Source: JAHBXC01 sp964350875 (GTDB taxonomy: Bacteria; Planctomycetota; Phycisphaerae; Phycisphaerales; UBA1924). Taken from it: a DNA stretch of 52,283 bases. Below the pieces are notes generated by a model, which searched no databases, was not told the origin of the DNA, and was given only the letters and a program-made list of their open reading frames with translations. Location: assembly GCA_964350875.1 (NCBI GenBank), contig CAYGLT010000007.1, forward strand, positions 1 through 52,283, given 5' to 3'. Positions 1 through 8,644 of this stretch are shown here, piece after piece. The first letter of the stretch is position 1; every line of letters begins with the position of its first letter. Position numbers and translations under genes: made by a program.

Positions 1-566
1 ACGATGAACATCTCCTTCGAGATGTCGCGCGTCGAGTTGGGCTTGAACCCCTTGCACTTCGAGAACCGCCGCGTCGTTTCCTTGAGCAGTTCCGGGTAGG
101 CCTCGCCCTCGAAGACCTTCATCACGAGGTTGCCCCCCGGGCGGAGCACATCGGTCGCGAGTTCGAGGGCGCGCTCGCACAGGCGGACGGAGCGGAAGTG
201 GTCGCCGTGGCCCGAGGTGTTGGGCGCCATGTCGGAGATGATGACATCGAATCGCTCGCCCTGGGTGTGCCCGAGGAGGATCTCGGGCGTCACCTCGTTC
301 ACATCGGCGAGGAATGTGGCCGCGTTGATGAGCGAGACACGGATGTCGAGGATGTCCAGCGCGACGATGCGTCCGGCCGGGCCGACGCGGTCGGACGCGA
401 CCTGCGTCCACGATCCCGGCGCAGCGCCGAGGTCGAGCACCAGGTTCCCTTTGCGCAAGACGCGGTACTTCTGATCGATCTCGATCAGTTTGTACGCCGA
501 CCGCGCGAGGTACCCTTCGGTCTTCGCCTTCTTGAAATACTGGTCGTGGAGGACGCGCTTGGCCAT
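1..566 (-). CDS. rlmE: RlmE-type 23S rRNA (uridine-2'-O) methyltransferase, 3' end cut by window
   Basis: RlmE (RrmJ/FtsJ) uses S-adenosylmethionine to methylate the ribose of one uridine of 23S rRNA in the large subunit. The reading frame begins MAKRVLHDQYFKKAKTEGY and stays open for 188 codons to the window edge, so the last residues are missing. Visible family signatures are RSAYKL (catalytic Lys, about residue 27), the SAM-binding LDLGAAPGSW (about 44-54), DMAPN (catalytic Asp), VMKVFEG (second catalytic Lys) and SKEMFIV at the edge, which supplies the catalytic Glu. The K-D-K-E tetrad is therefore complete. The gene is transcribed away from the flagellar operon and follows the beta-helix gene on the same strand after a 24-base gap. 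Confidence 0.93.
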   Translation of the reverse strand, partial: MAKRVLHDQYFKKAKTEGYLARSAYKLIEIDQKYRVLRKGNLVLDLGAAPGSWTQVASDRVGPAGRIVALDILDIRVSLINAATFLADVNEVTPEILLGHTQGERFDVIISDMAPNTSGHGDHFRSVRLCERALELATDVLRPGGNLVMKVFEGEAYPELLKETTRRFSKCKGFKPNSTRDISKEMFI

Positions 567-590
567 GCGTCCATCGTAGGGCCTCGGCGA

Positions 591-1757
591 CTACTTCATC
601 GGCGTGAAGTTCGCCCACGGGTGGTCGATCATGACCCCCGAGATGGGCCCGACGGTGTTGCCCGCGGCGAGGTCGAACGCGGTCGTCACCCCGGAAACCG
701 TGTTGCGCACGACGAGGTTCCCGCCCGCGGCGACCTTGATCCCGGTTGTACCGCCCGTGACATCGTTGCCGTCGACGCGGCTGCCCTCGCCGTTGACGAG
801 GATGCCGGTCGGGTTGTCGACGAGTGAATTCCCGACCAGCACACCCGGCCCGTTGAGGAGGATGCCGTTCATGGCGCTGTCGCTGACGACGCATCGTTCG
901 ATGCGCGAGCCGGCGAACGCGAGGATGCCCGTCGGGGTGTTGTTGGTCGCGGTGGAATCGACGACGAGGCCCTTCCCGTTGATCGCGATGCCGGTGTTCC
1001 CGTTGTTGTTCGAGGTGACGCGCGCGACCGTCGATTGCGCCTCGACGCGCACGCCCACGGCGGTGTTGCCGGTCGAAGTGACATTCTCAACGACGGAACG
1101 CTCACCCGCGCGCACGCCGATGCGCCCGTTCGTGAACGCGACGGAGTTGGTCACGACGGATTCCTCGCCCACGCCGATGCCGTCCTGCCCGTTGTTGGCG
1201 GCCATGCAGTCCTCAACGAGCGACGAGAGGCCGAACTCGAAGCCCGACCCGCCGCTAGCGCGCACGGAGCAGTTGCGCGCGATCGCGAAGTCGCTGGCGA
1301 TGAGGCCGCCCCCGGCGTTGTTCTCGAGCCGGAGGTTCTCGAAGACGGCGCCCGGCGCGCAGGACGCGTTGATGCCGTCGCGTCCCCACCCGTGGATGGC
1401 GCCGTTGCGCACGACGAGGTCGGTGCACGGGGCGATGCCCGGGAGGACCTGGATGGCGTCGAGTGTTCCGGCGGCGCCGCGGAGTTCGAACCCGTTGAGG
1501 TCGATGGTGACATGCCGCGCGCGCACGAGGATGCCGACCTCGCCCGCGACCCCGACGAGCGATTCGGTGAGGTAGTACGACCCGCTGAGCGAGATGGTGT
1601 AGGGGAGGTGATCGATCGCGATGCGCGGTTCGACCTCGGCGAGAGGCTTCATCGTGGGCGCGACCGGGCCCGGCGGGGGATCGAGCGGCCCGGCGAGGGC
1701 GGGGGCGCTGATCGCGAGCGGGCACAGCAGGGCGGCGAGGGTGCGGAAGTGGGGCAT
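591..1757 (-). CDS. Exported right-handed beta-helix repeat protein
   Basis: 388 residues, starting MPHFRTLAALLCPLAISAPALAG, a clear Sec signal peptide. An ATG 12 bases further upstream exists, but the purine-rich GGAGAGAG ribosome binding site lies between the two and favours the start used here. After a short proline-rich stretch, most of the protein is a series of roughly 22-residue repeats rich in N, G, V and S, with phrases such as VENVTSTGNTAVGV and IERCVVSDSAMNGI. This is the ladder pattern of NosD/pectate-lyase-like parallel beta-helices. No catalytic residues can be assigned, so binding or degradation of a polysaccharide is only a family-level guess. It is divergent from the flagellar operon; nothing links it to motility. 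Confidence 0.8.
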   Translation of the reverse strand: MPHFRTLAALLCPLAISAPALAGPLDPPPGPVAPTMKPLAEVEPRIAIDHLPYTISLSGSYYLTESLVGVAGEVGILVRARHVTIDLNGFELRGAAGTLDAIQVLPGIAPCTDLVVRNGAIHGWGRDGINASCAPGAVFENLRLENNAGGGLIASDFAIARNCSVRASGGSGFEFGLSSLVEDCMAANNGQDGIGVGEESVVTNSVAFTNGRIGVRAGERSVVENVTSTGNTAVGVRVEAQSTVARVTSNNNGNTGIAINGKGLVVDSTATNNTPTGILAFAGSRIERCVVSDSAMNGILLNGPGVLVGNSLVDNPTGILVNGEGSRVDGNDVTGGTTGIKVAAGGNLVVRNTVSGVTTAFDLAAGNTVGPISGVMIDHPWANFTPMK

Positions 1758-1834
1758 CTCTCTCTCCATCGGCGCTTTCGCGCACTCGATGCGCTTCGTT
1801 CGGGCCGGGAACTCGGTTGCCTGCAAGAGGGGAC

Positions 1835-1849
1835 TGGCCCGCCGTTTGC
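1835..1849 (+). promoter_or_regulatory. Sigma-54-like -24/-12 promoter before flgB
   Basis: The 15 bases TGGCCCGCCGTTTGC match the sigma-54 consensus TGGCACG-N4-TTGC at 10 of 11 defined positions, with GG (1836-1837) and GC (1848-1849) separated by exactly 10 bases. It is the only good site in the 105-base divergent gap before the first flagellar gene. The predicted transcript would begin near 1861, only two bases before the flgB ATG chosen here. Either the message is nearly leaderless or translation begins at the next in-frame ATG (1896). Known: many bacteria drive rod/hook operons with sigma-54. No sigma-54 gene or activator lies in the window. Confidence 0.45.
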
Positions 1850-1862
1850 GACGGGCCGTGCG

Positions 1863-2315
1863 ATGTTCATCCGCGAACTGGCCACATCTGACGCGATGCC
1901 CGCTCTGGAGGCGACGATCCGCTTCGCGGCCCAGCGGCAGAAGTTCATCAACCAGAATGTCGCGAACATCGACACGCCGTACTACAAGCCCATCGATGTC
2001 CGCCCCCGCGATTTTCAGGCCGCCCTCGGCAAGGCGATCGACGAGCGTCGGACGGAGTGGGGCGGCCATCGCGGCGATCTTAAGTTCGGTTCCAGCGGGA
2101 CGATACGAGCCGGCGTCGATTCGATGGGCCGCCCGTCGTTCCACCTCGATCCCAAGCCCGTCCACGACAACATCCTCTTCCACGACCAGAACGACCGCAG
2201 CATCGAGCGCGTGATGCAGAGCGTCGTCGAGAACAACGCGACCTTCCAACTGGCCGTCGAACTCCAGAAGAGCCGTTCCGACATGCTCAACACGGCCATC
2301 GCAGAACGAATCTGA
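1863..2315 (+). CDS. flgB: Flagellar proximal rod protein FlgB
   Basis: 150 residues. FlgB is one of the rod proteins that pass through the periplasm and connect the MS ring to the hook. The N-terminal rod/hook motif is present as QKFINQNVANIDTPYYKPID (about residues 26-45), where N-x-A-N-x-D-T-P-x-Y is the family signature. The C-terminal helix (SVVENNATFQLAVELQKSRS) is the usual partner coiled coil. The start at 1863 gives the usual number of residues before the RQ-x-x-x-x-x-N motif; the alternative ATG at 1896 gives 139 residues and fits better with the sigma-54-like site at 1835. No strong ribosome binding site precedes either start. First gene of the operon; flgC follows after 66 bases. 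Confidence 0.92.
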   Translation: MFIRELATSDAMPALEATIRFAAQRQKFINQNVANIDTPYYKPIDVRPRDFQAALGKAIDERRTEWGGHRGDLKFGSSGTIRAGVDSMGRPSFHLDPKPVHDNILFHDQNDRSIERVMQSVVENNATFQLAVELQKSRSDMLNTAIAERI

Positions 2316-2381
2316 GTCCCCACCGTGAGCGCATGAACTGCGCGTCGCGCAAAAATCACCCGCAACGAGCACCCACCACGC

Positions 2382-2816
2382 ATGTTCGGCGCACTCGACA
2401 TCTCGGTCAGCGGCCTGGTCGCCCAGCGGACCCGCATGACGGCCATCGCCGCCAACATCGCCAACGCCGACGCCATCATCGATCCCGTGACGGGGCAGTT
2501 GAGCCCGTACCGGGCCCGGCATGTGCACTTCGCCGCCGTGGGCGGGGAAGACGCGTTCGGCGACGAGCGTCTCGGCGGGGTCGAGGTCGCGGCCATCACC
2601 GAGGACGACGGGGACTTCCGCCTCGTCTGGGACCCCGACCACCCCTTCGCCTACCCCGACGGCCACCCCAAGGCGGGCTTCGTGCCGTATCCCAATGTCG
2701 ACCCCGTGACCGAGCAGATCAACGCCCTGTCGGCGTCCCGGTCATATGAAGCAAATCTTGCCGCCGCCGACGCGACCAAGTCGATGATGGCAGCGGCCCT
2801 CCGTTTGCTGGCCTGA
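2382..2816 (+). CDS. flgC: Flagellar proximal rod protein FlgC
   Basis: 144 residues, normal for FlgC. The N-terminus MFGALDISVSGLVAQRTRM leads into IAANIANADAI, the rod-protein motif with a small deviation (family: N-x-A-N-x-x-T-P). The middle reads VWDPDHPFAYPDGHPKAGFV, similar to the 'DPSHPdAd-x-x-GyV' segment typical of FlgC, followed by YPNVDPVTEQINALSASRSYEANLAA, the FlgC C-terminal helix. Only 12 bases separate it from fliE, so the two are almost certainly co-transcribed. It builds the proximal rod together with FlgB and the adapter FliE. Confidence 0.94.
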   Translation: MFGALDISVSGLVAQRTRMTAIAANIANADAIIDPVTGQLSPYRARHVHFAAVGGEDAFGDERLGGVEVAAITEDDGDFRLVWDPDHPFAYPDGHPKAGFVPYPNVDPVTEQINALSASRSYEANLAAADATKSMMAAALRLLA

Positions 2817-2828
2817 TCGTTACTCACC

Positions 2829-3146
2829 ATGAGCGACCCACTCGGACTCATCTCGGGATCTGGAGGAGCGAGCCCGCTCCAGCCGCGCAAACTCCCCGGC
2901 GGGGGTCAGCCGACCGATCCCGATGCGCCCTCGTTCAAGGACTTCCTCCTGCAGAACCTGCAAGAGGTGAACAAACTCCAGCAGGACGCCACCCAGGCGA
3001 CCGAGGACCTCCTCGCCGGGCGTCGCGACGACCCCGAGAGCGTGATCATCGCGACCCAGAAGGCGGACACCGCGTTCCGCATGCTCCTTCAGGTGCGCAA
3101 CAAGGTGATGGACGCCTACGACGAGGTCCGCCAGATCCGCGTCTGA
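2829..3146 (+). CDS. fliE: Flagellar hook-basal body adapter FliE
   Basis: 105 residues, the usual FliE size. FliE joins the MS ring (FliF) to the rod and is among the first substrates of the flagellar export gate. The family core is clear: SFKDFLLQNLQEVNKLQQDA, then DPESVIIATQKADTAFRMLLQVRNKVMDAYDEVRQI, where 'A-x-x-K-A-x-x-x-F-x-x-x-x-x-x-R-N-K-x-x-x-A-Y' is the FliE signature. The N-terminal 30 residues are Gly/Pro-rich and probably disordered. The 173-base gap after it, before fliF, is the longest within the first part of the operon and contains a second possible promoter. Confidence 0.95.
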   Translation: MSDPLGLISGSGGASPLQPRKLPGGGQPTDPDAPSFKDFLLQNLQEVNKLQQDATQATEDLLAGRRDDPESVIIATQKADTAFRMLLQVRNKVMDAYDEVRQIRV

Positions 3147-3245
3147 GCCGATCGCCTGATTTCCGGAAGTTGGTTTCCCCTCAAGGCCTGGCGTCGATCG
3201 TGCCGACGACCTAAGACTGTCGTTGCGCGGAGGTTTCCGCGCGAC

Positions 3246-3260
3246 CGGCGCACGGATTGC
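3246..3260 (+). promoter_or_regulatory. Possible sigma-54-like site before fliF
   Basis: CGGCGCACGGATTGC has GG (3247-3248) and GC (3259-3260) ten bases apart and a perfect TTGC half, but a weaker -24 half. A transcript would start near 3272 and give a leader of about 48 bases with the AGGAGG-like site at 3306-3312 before fliF, a sensible arrangement. In DNA this GC-rich, GG-N10-GC occurs often by chance, so the call is tentative. Confidence 0.25.
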
Positions 3261-3319
3261 GCCGGCAGACACGCCCCCGATGGTCCGTCGGCGGGTGAGC
3301 AAGGCAGGAGGCCGCACCT

Positions 3320-5011
3320 ATGGATCGCCTGAACGGCATCCTTGAACAGATCAAGCGCGCGCTGGGCGAACTGACCGGCACGCAGAAGCTCCTCGCGGGC
3401 TCGCTTGTCGTCATCCTCGCGATGACCCTGTTCCTCGTCTTTCTCTACACATCCGAGCCAGCGCTGAAGCCCTTGCTCCCCGGCGCGCCGGCCGCGGATC
3501 AGAATCAGGCCGCGAGTTTCCTCCGATCGCAAGGCATCGAGTTCCGTCGCGACGCGAATCAGGTCGTCCTCGTCAAGCCCGACTCGGTCGACCTCCTCGT
3601 CGCGCAGATGTACGAGAACGGTTTTTCGCCCTCGGACACCACGCTCTACTTCAACGGCCTCGTCGAGAAGCAGAACTGGACGATGTCCTCGGCGCAGGTC
3701 GAGCAGCAGCAGATCATCGCGCTCCAGAACGAGGTCGCGCGCGCCATCGGCCGGTTCAAGGGCGTCGCGATGGCCACCGTGGTCATCGACGCCCCCGAGC
3801 CGCGCTCGCTGGGCATGGCCGTGCGCCAGCCCACCGCGTCGGTGAGCATCAAGATGCAGGGCAACCGCCCGCTGCCCCAGCACATGATCGACGGCGCCGC
3901 CGCCCTCGTCGCATCCTCGAAGGCGGGCCTGCGCGTCGAGAATGTCCGCGTGATCGACGGCAACACCGGCCGGCGCCATCGCGTGAGTTCCGATGACGAC
4001 ATGGTCGCCACCGGCTACCTCGAGCATCAGATGAAGGTCGAGCAGACCGTGCAGGACCGGCTCTCGACCATGCTCTCGTACATCCCGGGCGTCATCATCG
4101 CGGTCAACGCGCAAGTGGATATCCGCAAGAGCGTCGTCGAGACCAACACCGTGCTCGACTCGGGCAAGGGCACCGTCACCGCGCCGCTCCGCGAGACCTC
4201 GCAAGAGCGCGTCCAGCAGACCGCCGCACGCGGCGCCGAACCGGGCGTGCGACCGAACACAGGGCTCGACATCAACAACGCAGGCGCCGCGGGCACGGCG
4301 CTGAGCGATATCCAGACCACCAGCGACTTCGAGACCGAGTTCGGCCGTCGCGTCGAGCGCATCACCGACCCGCGCGGCGCGCCGCTCAAGATCGCCGCGA
4401 CCATCAACATCCCTCGTTCGTTCTTCGTGGCGCAGTGGCGCGCGGCGAACGACTCGACGGACAAGCCCGCCGACGACGATCTTGCGCCCGTCATCGCGCA
4501 GGAAGTCTCGCGCATCAAGGCCGATATCCAGCCCCAGGTCGATTCCGCCTCGGCGGGCGGCGCCGAGGGCGAGGTCGTGGTCTCCGTGATCCCCGACCTC
4601 GAAGACCTGCGCAACGCCATGCCCGAGCGCTTCGCCGCGGGCATGGGCGGCAGCGGCGGCGCAACGGGCGGAATGTCGGGCGTGCTCGCGGCCGCGGGCG
4701 GCGTGAAGACCATCGTGCTGAGCATCCTCGCGCTCGCCGCGCTCGGGCTGATGGCGCTGACCGTCCGCCGCGCAACGAAGGCCGAGAAACTCCCGACCGC
4801 CGAGGAACTCATCGGGCTCCCGCCCGCGCTCTCGGGCGAGGCGGACCTCGTGGGCGAAGCGGGCGAGGCCGACGCCGCGCTCGCGGGCATCGAACTCACC
4901 GACGAATCGATCCAGAGCCAGAAGGTGCTCGAGCAGGTGCTCGACATGGTCAAGCAGCGCCCCGGAGAGGCCGCGGGCGTGCTGAATCGGTGGATCCAGG
5001 CCGATCAGTAA
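3320..5011 (+). CDS. fliF: Flagellar MS-ring protein FliF
   Basis: 563 residues. FliF forms the inner-membrane MS ring that carries the C ring and houses the export gate. There are two membrane segments, about residues 22-44 (LLAGSLVVILAMTLFLVFLY) and 462-482 (TIVLSILALAALGLMALTV), with the large periplasmic ring-building domains between them (YscJ-type region with FLRSQGIEFRRDANQVVLV and ARAIGRFKGVAMATVVID). The cytoplasmic tail ends VLEQVLDMVKQRPGEAAGVL, the conserved FliG-binding helix. A good AGGAGG-type ribosome binding site lies about 8 bases before the ATG. fliG follows after 27 bases. Confidence 0.97.
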   Translation: MDRLNGILEQIKRALGELTGTQKLLAGSLVVILAMTLFLVFLYTSEPALKPLLPGAPAADQNQAASFLRSQGIEFRRDANQVVLVKPDSVDLLVAQMYENGFSPSDTTLYFNGLVEKQNWTMSSAQVEQQQIIALQNEVARAIGRFKGVAMATVVIDAPEPRSLGMAVRQPTASVSIKMQGNRPLPQHMIDGAAALVASSKAGLRVENVRVIDGNTGRRHRVSSDDDMVATGYLEHQMKVEQTVQDRLSTMLSYIPGVIIAVNAQVDIRKSVVETNTVLDSGKGTVTAPLRETSQERVQQTAARGAEPGVRPNTGLDINNAGAAGTALSDIQTTSDFETEFGRRVERITDPRGAPLKIAATINIPRSFFVAQWRAANDSTDKPADDDLAPVIAQEVSRIKADIQPQVDSASAGGAEGEVVVSVIPDLEDLRNAMPERFAAGMGGSGGATGGMSGVLAAAGGVKTIVLSILALAALGLMALTVRRATKAEKLPTAEELIGLPPALSGEADLVGEAGEADAALAGIELTDESIQSQKVLEQVLDMVKQRPGEAAGVLNRWIQADQ

Positions 5012-5038
5012 TCGTTCACCACGCAGAGCGAACCGCGC

Positions 5039-6079
5039 ATGCCACGCAAGCCAGGCGACAAACTCCCCGAAAGCGCCGAGTACCTCGACGGCGTCACCAA
5101 GGCGGCCATCCTGCTGCTCTCGCTCGACGCGCAGACCGCGGGCGAGATGCTCAAGAACCTCCCGCCCGACGCGATCGAATCGGTGACGCGCGAACTCGCG
5201 TCGCTCGGGCAGGTCCCTGCGCCCATGCGCTCGGCGGTCGTTGAAGAGTTCTACCAGATCACCATCGCGTCCCAGTACGCCGCCGAGGGCGGGCTCGACT
5301 ACGCGAAGATCCTGCTCAAGGAATCGCTCGACAGCAAGACCGCCGACAAGGTGCTGTCGCAGATCCAGACGCAGGTGCAGAAGACGCCGTTCTCGTTCCT
5401 CCAGAAGGCCGAGAGCGAGAACCTGCTGACCTTCATCCAGGACGAGCACCCTCAGACGATCGCGCTGATCGTGTGCCACCTCCCGTTCCATAAAGCGTCG
5501 GAGATCGTGGTCGGGCTCCAGCAGGAGAAGCAGATCGAGGTCATCAAGCGCATCGCCAACATGGAGCAGACCAACCCCGAGGTCATCCGCGAGGTCGAGA
5601 AGGGCCTCGAATCGCGCCTCGCGAACATGCTCAGCCAGTCCACGGAGAAGACGGGCGGCATCGACGCCGTCGCGGAGATTCTGAACCTCGCCGACCGCAC
5701 GACCGAGAAGCAGATCATGGAGGGTCTGGAGGTCGAGGAGCCCGAACTCGTCGAGCAGATCCGCCGCCTGATGTTCGTCTTCGAGGACATCCGCATGGTC
5801 GACGACCGCGGCATCCAGGGCGTGCTCAAGGAGGTCGACAACGACGAACTCGCTCTGGCGCTCAAGACCGCCAGCGAGGAACTCAAGCAGAAGATCTTCA
5901 ACAACATGTCCGAGCGCGCCGCGCAACTCATCAAGGAGGACATGGAGTACATGGGCCCGGTGCGCATCAGCGATGTCGAGGGCGCGCAGCAGCGCATCGT
6001 GGACATCGTGCGGCGTCTGGAAGACTCGGGCGAGATCGTCATCGCGGGCCGCGGCGGCGACGAGGACCTCATCGTCTGA
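5039..6079 (+). CDS. fliG: Flagellar motor switch protein FliG
   Basis: 346 residues, typical length. FliG is the rotor component that contacts the stator and sets rotation direction, sitting on FliF. The N-terminal domain has TKAAILLLSLDAQTAGEMLK; the middle domain has the hallmark EHPQTIALIVCHLP at about residue 135; the C-terminal torque domain has FEDIRMVDDRGIQGVLKEVD and then LKTASEELKQKIFNNMSERA followed by an acidic EDMEYMGP, retaining the conserved charged residues that face MotA. No switch partner FliM is encoded in this window, which is notable because FliG binds FliM through its middle domain. Confidence 0.97.
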   Translation: MPRKPGDKLPESAEYLDGVTKAAILLLSLDAQTAGEMLKNLPPDAIESVTRELASLGQVPAPMRSAVVEEFYQITIASQYAAEGGLDYAKILLKESLDSKTADKVLSQIQTQVQKTPFSFLQKAESENLLTFIQDEHPQTIALIVCHLPFHKASEIVVGLQQEKQIEVIKRIANMEQTNPEVIREVEKGLESRLANMLSQSTEKTGGIDAVAEILNLADRTTEKQIMEGLEVEEPELVEQIRRLMFVFEDIRMVDDRGIQGVLKEVDNDELALALKTASEELKQKIFNNMSERAAQLIKEDMEYMGPVRISDVEGAQQRIVDIVRRLEDSGEIVIAGRGGDEDLIV

Positions 6080-6117
6080 TGCGCAAATCACCGCTCCATC
6101 CCGGGAGGGCGCGCTGA

Positions 6118-6809
6118 ATGGCCGTCATCCGTTCCGCCGAAGCGCAGACCATGGCGCGCGACGCCATCGTGCTCGATCTGGGCGAACTGTCGCGCCAGGG
6201 CGATGTCATCCTCGCGCAGGCGAAGTTCCAGGCGCAGCGCATCGTCGAAGAGGCGCAGGCCGAGCGTGCGCGGCTCATCGGCGACGCCGAGAAGGTCGGC
6301 CGCGAACGCGGCGAGAAAGCCGGATACACCGAGGGGCTCGCGAAGGGGCAGAAGCAAGGCGCAGAGGAAGCACGCGAGCAGATCGGTCAGGACCTCCAGC
6401 GGCTCGCCGTCGCGTGGGGAGATGCGCTCGAACACTTCGAGACCGTGCGCGTGGCCCTTTTCCGCGAGGCGCGGCTCGATGTCCTGAAACTCGCCGTCGC
6501 GATCGCGGAGAAGGTCGCCAAGAAAGCGATCGACGCCGACGAGAACGCCGCCGCCGCGCAACTCGAGGCCGCGCTCGAGATGCTCTCGCGACCCACGCGC
6601 CTGCGCATCGCGTGCAGTCCAGCGGACAAGCAACTGCTCGTCGATCTCATGCCCGCGCTGAACGCGCGGTTCGGGAANNNNNNNNNNNNNNNNNNNNNNN
6701 NNNNNNNNNNNNNNNNNNNNNNNNNNNNNNNNNNNNNNNNNNNNNNNNNNNNNNNNNNNNNNNNNNNNNNNNNNNNNCCGACGCCGCGCCGGAAGCGAGC
6801 GACGAGTGA
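6118..6809 (+). CDS. fliH: Flagellar export ATPase regulator FliH (interrupted by assembly gap)
   Basis: About 186 residues are readable before 100 N; the last few codons (ending EASDE) resume after it. FliH is the stator that holds the ATPase FliI at the export gate. The readable part shows a long alanine/charge-rich coiled coil (IVEEAQAERARLIGDAEKVG, GxxxG-like RGEKAGYTEGLAKG) and a C-terminal FliH domain (EARLDVLKLAVAIAEKVAKK). The stop is taken as the TGA at 6807-6809, which overlaps the GTG start of fliI in the GTGA arrangement used elsewhere in this operon. The true gap length is unknown, so frame continuity cannot be shown. Confidence 0.85.
6678..6777. other. Assembly gap (100 N) inside fliH
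   Basis: Exactly 100 N, a placeholder of unknown true length. The flanks do not match each other, unlike the rimO gap, so real sequence is probably missing here. Confidence 0.99.
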
Positions 6810-8149
6810 CGCTCTTCGCGCCCCAGCGCGCCACGCTCGATCGTGTGCAGCCCATGCGCATCTCCGGCGCCGTCCGCGCCGTGCGAGGGTTGTCGATCCT
6901 CGTTGACGACCTGCCGCTCCCGATCGGATCGCTCGTGTCCGTGCGAACGCTCGAAGGGATCAAACTGGGCGAAGTTGTCGGTTTCGACGCCGACGCCTCG
7001 ATCGTGATGCTCCTCTCGACGACTTCGGGCGTGCGCCCGGGCGACCGCGTGTCGGGCGAGCAGCCCGCGCCCGTTGTGCTCGCGGGGGATGCGCTGCTCG
7101 GCAGGTGCGTCGATGCGCTGGGCCGCCCGCTCGACAACCGTCCCGCGCCGGTCGATCTGTCCGCGACGCCGCTCTGCCCGCCGCCGCTCTCGCCGCTCTC
7201 GCGCACGCCGATCAGGAAGCCGATGCCCACCGGCGTGCGCGCCATCGACCTGATGACCACCGTCGGTCGCGGCCAGCGGATGGGCATCTTCGCGGGGCCC
7301 GGCGTCGGAAAGTCCACGCTCATGGGTTCGATCGCGCGGCGCACCGCCGCCGATGTCTCGGTGATCGCGCTCATCGGCGAGCGCGGCCGCGAAGTCCGCG
7401 ACTTCCTCGAGCACGCGCTCGGGACCGAGGGGCTCGCGCGCTCCGTGGTCGTGTGCGCCACGAGCGACGAATCCCCGCTCATGCGCATCCGCGCTGCGCT
7501 CGCGGCCACATCCATCGCCGAGTGGTTCCGCGATCAGGGAGCCGATGTCATGCTCATGATGGATTCGGTCACGCGCTTCGCGCAGGCGCAGCGCCAGGTC
7601 GGCCTCGCCGTCGGCGAGCCCCCCGCGACGAAGGGCTACACCCCGAGCGTGTTCGCGTCGTTGCCGTTGCTTCTCGAACGCGCCGGCGCCGTGGACGGCG
7701 CGGGCTCGATCACCGCGTTCTACGCGATCCTCGTCGAGGGCGACGACATGACCGAGCCCATCGCGGACGCGTCGCGCGGCATCCTCGACGGGCACATCAT
7801 CCTGTCGCGCCGCCTCGCCCAGAAAGGGCACTACCCCGCGGTCGATGTGCTCGACTCCGTCTCGCGCGTCGCGAACGAGGTCTCCGACAAGCAGCACATC
7901 GCCGCGCGACAGCAACTCCAGAAACTCCTCGCGGCGTACGCAGAGGTCGAGGACCTCATCAACATCGGCGCGTACGCGAAGGGCAGCAACCCGACCGTCG
8001 ACGCCGCGATCCAGCTCAAGCCCAAGATCGACGCGATCCTCCAGCAGGCGACCCACGACGGCGACAACTTCGACGCCGCCAAGAAGCGCCTGCTCCAACT
8101 CGCCGTCGAGTCGGGCGCGCTCATCCAGCAACTCTCCACCCGCCGGTAA
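6806..8149 (+). CDS. fliI: Flagellum-specific ATPase FliI
   Basis: 447 residues, GTG start overlapping the fliH stop. FliI is the hexameric, F1-ATPase-like enzyme that unloads substrates at the flagellar type III export gate. Seen: the beta-barrel N-terminus; Walker A GPGVGKST at residues 164-171; IALIGERGREVRDF, typical of FliI/YscN; Walker B in DVMLMMDSVTRFA near residue 250; and LAVGEPPATKGYTPSVFASLP, the rotary ATPase signature region. Full length with no missing motifs. fliJ follows after 15 bases. Confidence 0.97.
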   Translation: MTLFAPQRATLDRVQPMRISGAVRAVRGLSILVDDLPLPIGSLVSVRTLEGIKLGEVVGFDADASIVMLLSTTSGVRPGDRVSGEQPAPVVLAGDALLGRCVDALGRPLDNRPAPVDLSATPLCPPPLSPLSRTPIRKPMPTGVRAIDLMTTVGRGQRMGIFAGPGVGKSTLMGSIARRTAADVSVIALIGERGREVRDFLEHALGTEGLARSVVVCATSDESPLMRIRAALAATSIAEWFRDQGADVMLMMDSVTRFAQAQRQVGLAVGEPPATKGYTPSVFASLPLLLERAGAVDGAGSITAFYAILVEGDDMTEPIADASRGILDGHIILSRRLAQKGHYPAVDVLDSVSRVANEVSDKQHIAARQQLQKLLAAYAEVEDLINIGAYAKGSNPTVDAAIQLKPKIDAILQQATHDGDNFDAAKKRLLQLAVESGALIQQLSTRR

Positions 8150-8164
8150 GAACCAACGATCGTC

Positions 8165-8644
8165 ATGGCGAAGTTCCGCTTCAACCTGCAGACACTCCTC
8201 GAACAGCGCGTGCGCGAGGAAGAGGCCAAGCAGCGCGACCTCGCGGCCATCGAGCGCGAGCGGCTCGACATCGAGCGGCAGATCCTCGACGCGCAGCGCG
8301 CCATCGCCGATCAGAAGCAGGACCTCCGCTCGGCGCTCTGTCCCGGGCAGGGGGGCGCCGCCGTCGATCTGCGCAGCGTGCGTCTCCAGAGCCACGCGTC
8401 CCTTCACTCGCTCGGGTCGCTCCAGCGACTGGCGGTGCGGCTCGCGGGGGTTCACCAGCGGATCGAGCGGGCCAGGACCGAACTGCTCAGGGCGACGGCC
8501 GACCGCAAGGCCGTGGAACTGCTCCGCGAGCGGCGTTATGAGGCGTGGCTTCGGGAAGAGAACAAGAAAGAGGCGTCGGCGGTCGATGACATGGTCAACG
8601 CCCGCGCCGCCCGGCGGATCCGAACGGGCGAGGAGGCCGCCTGA
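8165..8644 (+). CDS. fliJ: Flagellar export chaperone/stalk FliJ
   Basis: 159 residues, highly charged and almost entirely predicted coiled coil. The start FRFNLQTLLEQRVREEEAKQ resembles the conserved FliJ opening 'F-x-L-x-x-L-L-x-x-R-x-x-x-E-x-x'. FliJ sits in the centre of the FliI hexamer, like the gamma stalk of F1-ATPase, and escorts chaperones. Identification rests on that opening, the coiled-coil pattern, the size and its place directly after fliI. Its stop codon overlaps the start of the next gene (TGATG). Confidence 0.88.
   Translation: MAKFRFNLQTLLEQRVREEEAKQRDLAAIERERLDIERQILDAQRAIADQKQDLRSALCPGQGGAAVDLRSVRLQSHASLHSLGSLQRLAVRLAGVHQRIERARTELLRATADRKAVELLRERRYEAWLREENKKEASAVDDMVNARAARRIRTGEEAA

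Noticed and set aside
1035..1862. In-frame extension of flgB upstream to 1035
   Set aside because: It lies antisense to the beta-helix gene, is Arg/Asp/Gly-rich, and would add 276 residues not found in FlgB.
3189..3203. Another GG-N10-GC site before fliF (TGGC...GTGC)
   Set aside because: Lacks the TTGC half and is expected by chance in this composition; the site at 3246 is better placed.
3116..6091. Very long minus-strand open frame (991 codons) antisense to fliF-fliG
   Set aside because: A shadow of GC-rich codon structure: rich in Arg, Leu, Asp, His, no known domains, fully overlapping well-identified genes. The same holds for 16173-19481, 19667-21865 and 29041-31827 on the minus strand.
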